A stretch of DNA of 64,000 bases from Bittarella massiliensis (ex Durand et al. 2017) (lineage in GTDB: Bacteria; Bacillota; Clostridia; Oscillospirales; Ruminococcaceae), in the NCBI RefSeq assembly GCF_001486165.1, contig NZ_LN908974.1, positions 1 to 64,000 of the forward strand, written 5' to 3'. Below the pieces are notes generated by a model. The model saw nothing but the letters and a program-made list of their open reading frames with translations, searched no databases and had not been told where the DNA came from. Both the position numbers and the translations under genes were made by a program. Of the stretch, positions 38,059-45,836 are shown one piece after another (within the stretch, counting starts at the first letter, position 1; each line of letters opens with the position of its first letter).

Positions 38059-39021
38059 TCACAGCCGGATGAGAAATTTGGTGAGGAAGAAGCCCAGCAC
38101 CCCGCAGACGGGAAAGGTGTAGAGCCAGCCCTTGAAGATGTCCATGACCACCGAGACGTTGACCTTTTTCACCGACTGGCGGGCGCAGGCGCCGACAATG
38201 GCGGTGGTCTTGATGTGGCTGGTGCTCACCGGCACCCCGGTGAGGCTGGCGGTGAGCAGCCCCACCGAGGAGGCCACATCGGAGGCGAGGCCCTGGTACT
38301 TCTCCATCCGCACCATGTCCATCCCCACCTTTTTGATGATCTTGAATCCCCCCATCAGGGTGCCCACCGTCATCACCGCCGAGACGGTGACCAGGGCCAG
38401 GGCGCCGATCTCCCCCACCGCATAACGGTAGGCGCCCAGGAATTTGAGGCCGTCCTGGGCGCCGTGGAGGAAGGCGGTGCAGCACAGAAAGGCAACCTGC
38501 CCCCGGTCGATGGCCCGCTCGGTGCGAAAGCGCCCCCGGCCGTCTGCCAGCAGGGCGAGGATGGCGGCCACCAGATACCCGGCGATGAAGCCGAAGGCCA
38601 CCGAGATGACAAAGCCCTTGAGCACCTTGGCCCACTGGGCAAGATCCACCGACTGCAGCGACCAGTTGACCGCCAGGGCCCCGCCGGTGAGACCGGCGAT
38701 GAGGCCGTGGCTCTCGGAGGTGGGGACCCCCAGCGTCCAGCCGAAAAAGCCCCAGAGGGCGATGGTGAGGAGGGCGGCCAGCACCACCGCCTGCCCCGCC
38801 CCGGCGGGGATGCGCACCAGGGAGGAGATGGTGTCGGCCACGCTGGAATTGAGCCGGTACATCACCAGCACCCCCAGAAAGTTGCAGACCCCGCCCAGGG
38901 CCGCCGCGGTGACGGGGCGGAGGGCCCGGGTGCAGACCGCGGTGGCCATGGCGTTGGGCGCGTCGGTAAAGCCGTTGATAAAGACGGCGGCGGCGATCCC
39001 CAAAAAACAGAGCAGTTCCAT
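38059..39021 (-). CDS. pit: PiT family inorganic phosphate transporter
   Basis: A 320-residue membrane protein with about ten hydrophobic segments. Family signatures are in both inverted halves: FINGFTDAPNAMATAV (GxNDxxNAM-type) near residue 15, and the later AFLHGAQDG together with GVPVSTSHIKTTAIVGA near 275; PTSESHGLIAGLTGG near 100 is the matching motif of the first half. It moves phosphate with a cation, at low affinity. ATG at 39021 with GAGAGGGGG. The -10 box may be TATAAG at 39083-39078, without a good -35. Confidence 0.92.
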   Translation of the reverse strand: MELLCFLGIAAAVFINGFTDAPNAMATAVCTRALRPVTAAALGGVCNFLGVLVMYRLNSSVADTISSLVRIPAGAGQAVVLAALLTIALWGFFGWTLGVPTSESHGLIAGLTGGALAVNWSLQSVDLAQWAKVLKGFVISVAFGFIAGYLVAAILALLADGRGRFRTERAIDRGQVAFLCCTAFLHGAQDGLKFLGAYRYAVGEIGALALVTVSAVMTVGTLMGGFKIIKKVGMDMVRMEKYQGLASDVASSVGLLTASLTGVPVSTSHIKTTAIVGACARQSVKKVNVSVVMDIFKGWLYTFPVCGVLGFFLTKFLIRL

Positions 39022-39132
39022 CCCATCCCCCTCTCGCCAAAAGGCGGCGGCGCACCGGCACGGCGCCGCTCCCCCTACTTATATGTCGCCCCCGGCGGGG
39101 CCAGAACCGGGGGCAGAGGAGGCAGAAGGCGC

Positions 39133-39172
39133 AAAGAGAGCGGGCAGACGGTCTTTTGTCTGCCCGCTCTTT
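39133..39172 (-). terminator. terminator of the darA-rsmI cluster
   Basis: Stem AGAGCGGGCAGAC/GTCTGCCCGCTCT with an 8-nt loop, 20 bp after the rsmI stop. Confidence 0.85.
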
Positions 39173-39191
39173 CCCCCCTTTGCCGGGGGCG

Positions 39192-40019
39192 CTACCGCCC
39201 CTCTTGCAGGGCGGTGTAGATCTGCGATTTGCGGTGGCCGGTCTGGCGGGCGGCCTCCTTGCAGGCGGCGGTGGGGGCCTGTCCCTCCTCCACCAGGCGG
39301 CGGGCCAGGGCGACGGCCTCTTCCAGGGCGACCTGGACGGGGCGGGGCGGGGTGTATCCCTCCACCACCAGCACGTATTCCCCCTTGGGGGAGTGGTCGG
39401 CATAGTGCTCCAACGCGCCACTGAAGGTGGTCCTCACCACCTCTTCGTGGAGCTTGGTCAGCTCCCGGCAGAGGGCGACCCGGCGGTCCCCCAGCCCCTC
39501 CTTCAGGTCCTGCAGGGTGGTGAGGAGTTTGTGGGGCGCCTCGTAAAAGACGAGGGTGTGGCGCATCTGACGGATCTCCTCCAGGTGGGCCAGCCGGTTT
39601 TTGCGGGTGGTGGAGAGAAACCCCTCAAAGGAGAAGCGGCTGGTGGGCAGCCCGCTGACGGCCAGGGCGGCGATGACTGCACTGGGCCCGGGCACCACCT
39701 CGATCTCCACCTCCCGCTCCCGGCAGAGGCGCACCAGGTCCTCCCCCGGGTCGGAGATACAGGGCATCCCCGCGTCGGTGACCACGGCGCAGCTCTCCCC
39801 GGCGAGGATCCGGCCCACGATCTCCTCCCCCCGGGCGCGGATGTTGTGCTCGTAGTAGCTGACCATCGGCTTTTTCACCCCGAAGCGGTTGAGGAGCTTG
39901 AGAGTGACCCGGGTGTCCTCGGCGGCGATGAAATCGCAGGTTTGCAGCACCTCCAGCGCCCGGGGCGAAAAATCTCCCAGGTTGCCGATGGGGGTGCCCA
40001 CCACATATAATTTTGACAC
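39192..40019 (-). CDS. rsmI: 16S rRNA (cytidine-1402-2'-O)-methyltransferase
   Basis: A 275-residue SAM-dependent enzyme methylating C1402 of 16S rRNA in the decoding centre. It opens with YVVGTPIGNLGDFSPRAL and has AAEDTR, VSYYEHN, VVTDAGMPCISDPG and VPGPSAVIAALAVSGLP, all RsmI hallmarks. Length is typical. GTG at 40019 with GAGGAGGAG. It follows trmN6 by 13 bp in the same order as Bacillus yabB-yabC. Confidence 0.96.
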   Translation of the reverse strand: MSKLYVVGTPIGNLGDFSPRALEVLQTCDFIAAEDTRVTLKLLNRFGVKKPMVSYYEHNIRARGEEIVGRILAGESCAVVTDAGMPCISDPGEDLVRLCREREVEIEVVPGPSAVIAALAVSGLPTSRFSFEGFLSTTRKNRLAHLEEIRQMRHTLVFYEAPHKLLTTLQDLKEGLGDRRVALCRELTKLHEEVVRTTFSGALEHYADHSPKGEYVLVVEGYTPPRPVQVALEEAVALARRLVEEGQAPTAACKEAARQTGHRKSQIYTALQEGR

Positions 40020-40032
40020 GTTGCTCTCCTCC

Positions 40033-40752
40033 TCACAGGGGTTTGTAAAGGCTGTTTAGGGCGGGGTTGGGGGCGCCGTCTGCCCCCTGGGTGTACAGGC
40101 AGCCCTCCACCTGCAGGGAGGGGCGGCCCCCCTTGCGCCCCTCCGCCAAAACGAGCCAGGGGGCGCTGCCGGGGCGGCCCCCCACCAGCCGCAGCCGCTT
40201 GGGCTCCAACCCCGCGCCGCGCAGGGCGGCAAGGACCTCCGCCAGCCGCTGGGGCCGCTGACAGAGACAGAACCGGCCACCGCTGCGCAGCAGCCGGGCC
40301 GCGCTCCGGCAGACCTCCTCCAGGGTACAACTCCCCTCCTGCCGGGCCAGGCGGGCGCTGGCAGAGGCCCCGGCCGGACCGGAGCCCGCCCGGAAATAGG
40401 GCGGATTGCAGGTGACCAGGTCAAAGGCCCCGGCGGGGAGAAGGCCCTCCAGCCGGCGCAGGTCGGCCTCCAGCGGGTAGAGGGGCGGGTTTCCCGAGCG
40501 GGCCACCGAGCGGGCGAAGAGCCGAACGGCCGCCGGCTGCAGTTCGACCCCGTCCACCCGGGCGGGGCGGAAGTCCCGCCAGAGGAGAAAGGGGACGATG
40601 CCGCAGCCACAGCCCAGGTCGGCCACCCGGTCGCCCCGGCGGGGGGCGGCAAAGCGGGCCAGCAAAAAGGCGTCGAGGCCAAAGCGGTGTTCGCCGTCCA
40701 CCGACAGGAATAGGCCCCCGCCCAGCGCCTCTTCCCCCTGTGTTTTCGCCAT
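40033..40752 (-). CDS. trmN6: tRNA1(Val) adenine-37 N6-methyltransferase-like protein
   Basis: A 239-residue class I methyltransferase. It has the SAM motif VADLGCGCGIVPFLL, acidic GVELQPAAV and the catalytic NPPY of amino-methyltransferases (TCNPPYFRAG). TrmN6/YabB homologues next to rsmI are a conserved Firmicutes arrangement. ATG at 40752. Substrate specificity is taken from the family and synteny. Confidence 0.88.
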   Translation of the reverse strand: MAKTQGEEALGGGLFLSVDGEHRFGLDAFLLARFAAPRRGDRVADLGCGCGIVPFLLWRDFRPARVDGVELQPAAVRLFARSVARSGNPPLYPLEADLRRLEGLLPAGAFDLVTCNPPYFRAGSGPAGASASARLARQEGSCTLEEVCRSAARLLRSGGRFCLCQRPQRLAEVLAALRGAGLEPKRLRLVGGRPGSAPWLVLAEGRKGGRPSLQVEGCLYTQGADGAPNPALNSLYKPL

Positions 40753-40836
40753 CTTTTCGCCCCCTTTTCGGGCATAGAGAAGCGGGCGGCAGACATCACT
40801 GCCCGCCGCCCGCTGATATGCATGATGTGCTGTTTC

Positions 40837-41007
40837 CTACTCCGCCTGGGGAGCGCCCACCGGGCAGACGCCGGCGCAGGAGCCGCAGTCGATGCAGGTG
40901 TCTGCGTCGATCACGTACTTGCCGTCGCCCTCGGAAATCGCGTTTACGGGGCAGGCCGCCTCGCAAGCGCCACAGCTGATGCAATCGTCATTGATCTTGT
41001 AAGCCAT
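40837..41007 (-). CDS. 2[4Fe-4S] ferredoxin
   Basis: A 56-residue ferredoxin: two complete cluster motifs, CISCGACEAACPVNA and CIDCGSCAGVCPVGA, each C-x2-C-x2-C-x3-C-P. This is the standard clostridial form. ATG at 41007 with GGGAGGTGG. It lies 60 bp after ricT and 84 bp before trmN6 on the same strand, at the place where Bacillus has yabA. It transfers electrons at low potential; a special link to the iron-sulfur protein RicT is possible but not shown. Confidence 0.95.
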   Translation of the reverse strand: MAYKINDDCISCGACEAACPVNAISEGDGKYVIDADTCIDCGSCAGVCPVGAPQAE

Positions 41008-41067
41008 TGGAATTCCACCTCCCTCATGTTACCCCTATTCTAACATACTTTCGCGAAATTACAAGAA

Positions 41068-41940
41068 TTATTCGGCAACTTTTTTGTCGCCTTTATGGCC
41101 GCCCTGGCGGCCCCCATCCCGGGCCTTTCCGGCGCGGATGACGGTGACGTCCTCCCTCTGGAAAACCTTGGGGGGCGCGGCTTCATCCTTCTGCAGGCTG
41201 ACCTTCAGCCGCCCGGTGATGACGTTTGCCTCGGTGACCACGCCGGGGCCCTCGGCGGTCTTGACCAGGGAGCCGGGGCGGGGGGTGAGGCGGCCAAACT
41301 CCTCATACCCCTTCTGCTCGTACTTGAGGCAGCACATCAGCCGCCCGCAGGTGCCGGAAATCTTGGTGGGGTTGAGGGAAAGGCCCTGTTCCTTCGCCAT
41401 CTTGATGGAGACCGGCTGGAACTCGCCCAGGAAGGTGGAGCAGCAAAACGGCCGCCCGCAGACCCCCAGGCCCCCCAGCATCTTGCTCTCGTCGCGCACC
41501 CCGATCTGCCGCAGCTCGATGCGGGTGCGAAAGACCGAGGCCAGGTCCTTGACCAACTCGCGGAAGTCGACCCGGCCGTCGGCGGTGAAGTAAAAGAGGA
41601 TCTTGCTGCCGTCAAAGGTGTACTCCACGTCGATGAGCTTCATGTCCAGGTGGAACTTCTCGATTTTTTTCAGACAGACCGCATAGGCCTCTTTTTCCTT
41701 TTTCCGGTTGCGCTCGAGCTTGTCCAGGTCCTCCTGGGTGGCGGCGCGCACCACCTTTTTCAGGGGTTTGACGATGGTGCCGTCGGCCACCTGTCGGTTG
41801 GCCATGGCCACCTGCCCGCACTCGACGCCGCGGGCGGTCTCCACGATCACCCGGGAGCCCTTGGGCATCTGCACCCCGTCGGGGTCGAAATAGTATACTT
41901 TGCCCACGTTTTTAAAACGCACGCCAATTACTTCTGCCAT
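41068..41940 (-). CDS. ricT: PSP1-domain protein RicT (YaaT)
   Basis: A 290-residue protein with the PSP1 domain. Its conserved cysteine groups are GVCGRPFCCSTFLGEF and GTCGRLMCCLKYE, with the run IGVRDESKMLGGLG between. In Bacillus RicT with RicA and RicF forms an Fe-S complex that supports mRNA maturation by RNase Y and development. The C-terminal tail is basic and Gly-rich (GGRQGGHKGDKK). ATG at 41940, 7 bp after the holB stop. RicA and RicF genes are not in the window. Confidence 0.95.
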   Translation of the reverse strand: MAEVIGVRFKNVGKVYYFDPDGVQMPKGSRVIVETARGVECGQVAMANRQVADGTIVKPLKKVVRAATQEDLDKLERNRKKEKEAYAVCLKKIEKFHLDMKLIDVEYTFDGSKILFYFTADGRVDFRELVKDLASVFRTRIELRQIGVRDESKMLGGLGVCGRPFCCSTFLGEFQPVSIKMAKEQGLSLNPTKISGTCGRLMCCLKYEQKGYEEFGRLTPRPGSLVKTAEGPGVVTEANVITGRLKVSLQKDEAAPPKVFQREDVTVIRAGKARDGGRQGGHKGDKKVAE

Positions 41941-41947
41941 CTTGCAA

Positions 41948-42949
41948 TCACTGCCCTCCTTCGTGTGCCGCCCGGGCCAGCCGGTCGCTGAGACTGGCCT
42001 GCAGAAGCGACAAGTTGCAGTTTCGCTGTAAGGAGACCCTGCCCCGGGCGATTTCCCGGTAGAGGGCCTCGGTGTTCAGGTGAACGATCTCCCCGTCCGC
42101 CTTCATCCGCAGGGGGAAGGGGGGGACTTTGCCCAAAGCCAAGCGCTGACAGTAGGGCAGCAGCTGGGTCAGCTCTTCGAGCAGGGCGCCCATCTCGTCC
42201 CGGTTTTTGGGGCGGTAAAGGGCGGCCGCCACCGCCGACAGGCGGCGCTGGGCCAGCGCCCCCAGCAGATCGAGGGCCGCCTGCACCTTTGCCTGCAGGG
42301 CCGGCCCCTCCTCCTCGCTCAAATAGCGGGCGACCGAGCCGATGGCCCCGCCGAAGAGGTGGGCGGCAAAGGCGGTCCCCCCGCCGCCCTGGCCCAGCCC
42401 GGCAAAGTGCTCGATGCACTCCTCGGGCGAGGGGGGGAGGATGGAGAAACAAATCACCCGGGAGAGGACGGTGGGCAGCAGGGTCTGCCGGCTCTCGGCG
42501 GTGAGGAGGAAGAGGGCGTGTTCCGGCGGCTCTTCCAGCACCTTGAGCAGGGCGTTCTGGGCCTGGGGGGTCATCTCCCCCGCGCCCCCGATGAGGATGA
42601 TCTTCTTCTCCCCCTCGTTGGGGCGGAGGTAGATGTCCTCGATGATGGCGCGCACCTCGTCCACCGAGATGCTGCTGCGCTCCCCCGAGGTGACCACCCG
42701 CAGGTCGGGGTGGCTCCCCTCCTCCACCTGGCGGCGGATCCGTTCCGCCTGTTCGGCCGGTTGGCCCTGGCAGAGGACCTGGGCGGCAAACAAAACAGCA
42801 AGGGTGTATGTACCGCACCCTTGCTGGCCCTCAAAAAGCATGGCATGGGGCAAACGCCGCGCGTCGATCATGGCGCGCAGCGTTTGCAAAACCAGGGGAT
42901 TGCCCTTAAATTCGGATGTAAAATCAGTACTTTTCAAATCTGGAGACAT
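41948..42949 (-). CDS. holB: DNA polymerase III delta' subunit
   Basis: A 333-residue AAA+ clamp-loader subunit. It has RLPHAMLFEG, a P-loop-like GQQGCGTYTLA in which the usual GKT lysine is absent, the SISVDEVRAI segment, IILIGGAGEMTPQAQNALLKVLEEPP and FLLTAESRQTLLPTVLSR. An inactive P-loop is normal for some delta' subunits. The zinc module usually found before HPDL is reduced to one cysteine here. ATG at 42949 overlaps the darA end by 26 bp; no SD is evident, so coupling is likely. Confidence 0.93.
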   Translation of the reverse strand: MSPDLKSTDFTSEFKGNPLVLQTLRAMIDARRLPHAMLFEGQQGCGTYTLAVLFAAQVLCQGQPAEQAERIRRQVEEGSHPDLRVVTSGERSSISVDEVRAIIEDIYLRPNEGEKKIILIGGAGEMTPQAQNALLKVLEEPPEHALFLLTAESRQTLLPTVLSRVICFSILPPSPEECIEHFAGLGQGGGGTAFAAHLFGGAIGSVARYLSEEEGPALQAKVQAALDLLGALAQRRLSAVAAALYRPKNRDEMGALLEELTQLLPYCQRLALGKVPPFPLRMKADGEIVHLNTEALYREIARGRVSLQRNCNLSLLQASLSDRLARAAHEGGQ

Positions 42950-43247
42950 CGGTCACAAAGATGGTGGCGCCGCCGACGGTCACCTCGATGGGGTAGGCAG
43001 AGGACAGCCCCGCGCCATAGGCGATGGAAGAGGGGACGATCTGGGTGCGGCGCTTGCTGTTCTCCTCGATGATGCCCAGCACCTGCTCGACCTTTTCGTC
43101 GTCTGTACCGATGATGAAGGTGGTGTTGCCCGCCAGCAGGAAGCCGCCGGTGGTGGCGAGTTTGGTGACCGAGAACTTCTCCTTGGTCAATGCGCTTTGG
43201 ACCGCGCTGGAATCGTCTTTGTTTACGATAGCAAATATCAGTTTCAC
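42924..43247 (-). CDS. darA: cyclic di-AMP receptor protein DarA
   Basis: A 107-residue PII-like protein. It begins MKLIFAIVNKDD and has KLATTGGFLLAGNTTFIIGTDDEKVEQVL and a C-terminal GGATIFVTDVSRFEKY, diagnostic of DarA/PstA trimers that bind c-di-AMP. GTG at 43247 with AAAGGAGGG; the longer in-frame open region upstream is not coding. It begins a cluster darA-holB-ricT-fdx-trmN6-rsmI, as in Bacillus without yaaR. A TAGAAT at about 43308-43303 may be its -10 box. Confidence 0.95.
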   Translation of the reverse strand: MKLIFAIVNKDDSSAVQSALTKEKFSVTKLATTGGFLLAGNTTFIIGTDDEKVEQVLGIIEENSKRRTQIVPSSIAYGAGLSSAYPIEVTVGGATIFVTDVSRFEKY

Positions 43248-43463
43248 GATATGGCCCTCCTTTAACTGGGTGATAAAAGGTGCTTCCTTTGGTATCTCCA
43301 TTCTACCATCATCCGCTGCAAAAGGCCATAGGTTTTTGTCAGAAATGCAAAAATTCTTCGCCCGTACGGCCCCTCTTTTTGCCGGGTCGGTGCGCGCCCA
43401 CCTTGACAGGGGCGGGGAAGGAAGCCATCTCCTCTTGAAAGGGGTAAAATTCCATTTGCGCGC

Positions 43464-43504
43464 AAAAAAGGCCGGCAGAGAGGGGAACTCTCTGCCGGCC
43501 TTTT
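43464..43504. terminator. terminator after the racemase-like gene
   Basis: A 16-bp stem (AAAAGGCCGGCAGAGA/TCTCTGCCGGCCTTTT). The 43248-43463 stretch holds the darA promoter region and no gene. Confidence 0.9.
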
Positions 43505-43515
43505 GGCCGCTTTCA

Positions 43516-44613
43516 TCAGACGTAGGAACGGCGGACTGACCCGTCCACCGAGGAGGGGACGGTGTCGAAGGAGACGATGTCCCCGGGCGCGCACTCCACC
43601 TTGGTGACATCCACCATGGTGGACTCGTAATCCACATAGCCCAGGATGCGGGCGGGGCGGCCCTTGACGTCACAGGTGAGCCGCTTCTGGCGGGAGACCC
43701 GGCGGATGGCCGCCCGCAGAGCCGAGAAGAAGCCCCGCCCGGTGAGGAGGGTGCGGGCGTTTTCGGCGGTGAGTCCGTCGGCCAGACCGGCGGGCACCAG
43801 GGCGATCTTGGTGGGCCGCTTGGTGCGGTAGGTGCGGCCATAGCCCACGTGGTAGCCGGCGGGCACCCAGCGCACGTCGCAGACCTCGCTGCACAGCCGC
43901 CCCACCTTTTTAAAGCCCCAGCGGTCCTTCACCCCGCTCAGCCGCCCCATGAGGGCGCTGCCACAGCGCACCGCATCCAGCCGCAGCCAGGGGTAGAGCA
44001 GGGCGGGCAGGGTGCCAGCGGCGTGCACCACCCCGTAGGAGATCCCCTCCCGCCGCAAGGCGGTGAGCATCTCCTTGAGGGTCTCGTACTGCCGCCGCAC
44101 CTGCTTTTCCTTTTTGCACTCGCTGCCGGAGATGTGTGCGTAGACCCCGGTGAGTACCAGGTTGTCCAGGTACTTGGCGGCCTGCACCGCCTTGCTCACC
44201 TCTTCGGGCAAAAAGCCGAAGCGGCCGTTGCCGGTGTCGAACTTGAAGTGGATGCGCACCTTTTTGCCTGCCTTGCCGGCAATCCCCGAGAGGACCACGG
44301 CGCTGTCGTAGGAGCCGACGGTGGCCACGATGTCGTGGCGGACGATCTCCTCGGCCGCGGCCTCGGTGGAATAGGGAGTGAGCAGCAGCACATCCAGCCC
44401 GGCGATGGCATTTTTCACCCGCACCGCCTCCTCCAGCCGGGAGACGGCCACCAGCCGGATCCCCTCGGCAAAGAGGAGCTTGGCCATCTGGGTGTCCCCT
44501 GCGCCGTAGGCGTTGCCCGAGAGCACCGGGATCACCGCCGCGCGCCCCACCGCTTTTTGAAAGGTGTGCAGGTTGTGCAGCACCCGGTCGGTCTGCACCA
44601 TCAGCGTCGTCAT
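43516..44613 (-). CDS. alanine racemase-fold protein lacking the PLP lysine
   Basis: A 365-residue protein aligned over its whole length to fold-type III alanine racemases. It has HFKFDTGNGRFGF, GVYAHISGSE, VHAAGTLPALLYP, VRCGSALMG, and the C-terminal VGYGRTY and PAGLADGL. The active-site peptide, normally VVKANAYGHG, reads VLSGNAYGAG: the Schiff-base lysine is Ser (near residue 32) and the His is Ala. The neighbouring Tyr and the C-terminal GYG tyrosine are kept. It should not racemise alanine. It may be a regulatory or substrate-binding relative. ATG at 44613 with AAGGGGG. Single gene with a terminator. Confidence 0.9.
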   Translation of the reverse strand: MTTLMVQTDRVLHNLHTFQKAVGRAAVIPVLSGNAYGAGDTQMAKLLFAEGIRLVAVSRLEEAVRVKNAIAGLDVLLLTPYSTEAAAEEIVRHDIVATVGSYDSAVVLSGIAGKAGKKVRIHFKFDTGNGRFGFLPEEVSKAVQAAKYLDNLVLTGVYAHISGSECKKEKQVRRQYETLKEMLTALRREGISYGVVHAAGTLPALLYPWLRLDAVRCGSALMGRLSGVKDRWGFKKVGRLCSEVCDVRWVPAGYHVGYGRTYRTKRPTKIALVPAGLADGLTAENARTLLTGRGFFSALRAAIRRVSRQKRLTCDVKGRPARILGYVDYESTMVDVTKVECAPGDIVSFDTVPSSVDGSVRRSYV

Positions 44614-44691
44614 GGCCCGTTTCCCCCTTCTGTCGGCCCGCCGCGGGCCGCATTCCGTTCAAGGCGATTATACCACCCGACCCAAACCCCG

Positions 44692-45531
44692 TCAATTCGA
44701 CGGTCCGCCCTCTCCCCTTCCGTGCTGCAGGTCCCAGTTGCGCTCCAGCGGGCGGGGACCGCGAAAGCCAAAGGCCCGCCCCTTGCAGAGGGGGCGGATC
44801 TCCTCCCGGCTCACACGGGGGAGGCAGTCCTCCAAAAAGGGGGCGAGAAAGGTCTCCTCCGCCCGGGCGTTGAGGGGGCAGGACAGCTGGCACTGGTCGC
44901 ACCCCCATAGGAGGGGGCTCTCCTTCACCAGCGCCGCTTCCGCCGGGGTCAACTCCCCCTTTTTCTGGCTGATCGCCGACAGGCAGTTTGCCGCCTCCAC
45001 CCGGCCGCCCGCCAGACAGCCGCCGGGGCAGGCGCGGCTGCAGCGCCCGCAGTGGAGGCAGCCGCCCCCCTCGGGGCCGCTGCGGGGCGGCAGGGGGAGG
45101 GTGGTGACGATCTCCCCCAAAAAGACATAGCTGCCCCAGCGGGGGGTGATGAGCAGGCCGTTGTCCCCCCGCACCCCCAGGCCGCAGCCGGCAGCCAGCC
45201 CCACCTCGTCAAAGGGGGAGGCGTCCACAAAGGGGAGGGAGACGCCCCCCCAGCGCGCGGTGAGGCGGTCGCAGAGCGCCTGGAGAAGGGAGAAGCAGAC
45301 CCTGTGATAGTCGGCCACCGCCGCGTAACAGGAGAGGTTGCCCCCAAAGGCGGCCTCCACCTTGTAGGGGAAGGCGAAGATCGCCAGAGCGTCGGCCTCC
45401 TCAGGGATGAGGGAGGCCCGGCGGCAGGGCAGTTCCGGGCGCACCAGTTCGGGGCGGTAGGGCAGCACGCCCCAGGGCAGCCGCTCCAGCCCGGCTTCCT
45501 CTAAAAGCCAAGAAATTGCCGTTTCCAACAC
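44692..45531 (-). CDS. QueG-like epoxyqueuosine reductase/iron-sulfur protein
   Basis: A 279-residue protein. It has two iron-sulfur motifs, CLHCGRCSRACPGGC (C-x2-C-x2-C-x3-CP) and CDQCQLSCPLN, and the DUF1730-type N-terminal half (FDEVGLAAGCGLGVRGDNGLLI) that binds cobalamin in QueG. QueG reduces epoxyqueuosine in wobble-base tRNA; this short clostridial form lacks the HEAT-repeat tail. GTG at 45531 with AAAGGGGGG. An upstream TTG overlaps the -10 box and is excluded. Cobalamin need is of interest because the cbiK gene nearby is broken. Confidence 0.8.
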   Translation of the reverse strand: MLETAISWLLEEAGLERLPWGVLPYRPELVRPELPCRRASLIPEEADALAIFAFPYKVEAAFGGNLSCYAAVADYHRVCFSLLQALCDRLTARWGGVSLPFVDASPFDEVGLAAGCGLGVRGDNGLLITPRWGSYVFLGEIVTTLPLPPRSGPEGGGCLHCGRCSRACPGGCLAGGRVEAANCLSAISQKKGELTPAEAALVKESPLLWGCDQCQLSCPLNARAEETFLAPFLEDCLPRVSREEIRPLCKGRAFGFRGPRPLERNWDLQHGRGEGGPSN

Positions 45532-45551
45532 CGTTCCCCCCTTTCTCCACA

Positions 45552-45581
45552 ATTATACATCGGGTAATTCCACCGTTTCAA
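45552..45581 (-). promoter_or_regulatory. promoter of the QueG-like gene
   Basis: Minus strand TTGAAA at 45581-45576, an 18-bp spacer and TATAAT at 45557-45552. The leader would be only about 13 nt. DnaA-box-like repeats start 49 bp upstream. Confidence 0.75.
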
Positions 45582-45629
45582 CCGCTTTCTCCACATTGAT
45601 GGTCGCAAACCCAATCCCCACCCCACCAG

Positions 45630-45659
45630 TTTTCCACATTTTCCACACAGTTTTCCACA
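45630..45659. repeat. three tandem DnaA-box-like nonamers
   Basis: TTTTCCACA occurs at 45630-45638, 45639-45647 and 45651-45659. It fits the DnaA consensus TTWTNCACA. Two weaker relatives, TTCTCCACA, are at 45542-45550 and 45587-45595. All are on the plus strand. The 45582-45836 stretch between divergent genes otherwise holds the ABC gene promoter. Confidence 0.6.
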
Positions 45660-45747
45660 GAAGTTGGGAAAAGGGGCGTTTCTGAACATTTGATGAAGAA
45701 GTTATTACTTTGCGTTGATTCCCCTTCTCCCCCGGCGGGGGATTGGG

Positions 45748-45753
45748 TATACT
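45748..45753 (+). promoter_or_regulatory. -10 box of the ABC transporter unit
   Basis: TATACT at 45748-45753, 84 bp before the start codon. The -35 region is weak. Confidence 0.45.
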
Positions 45754-45836
45754 GGTCACAGCGCGGGATCAGCAGATCCATTTTGCCGCCCCCCACGGCG
45801 CGCTGCCGTGTGGGGCCGGAACGGGAGAGTGAAAAA

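Noticed and set aside
45501-45759. Minus-strand frames with CGKLCGKCGKL, like a cysteine-rich small protein
   Set aside because: The repeat is the translation of the DnaA-box-like TTTTCCACA nonamers; no SD, and it overlaps a promoter.
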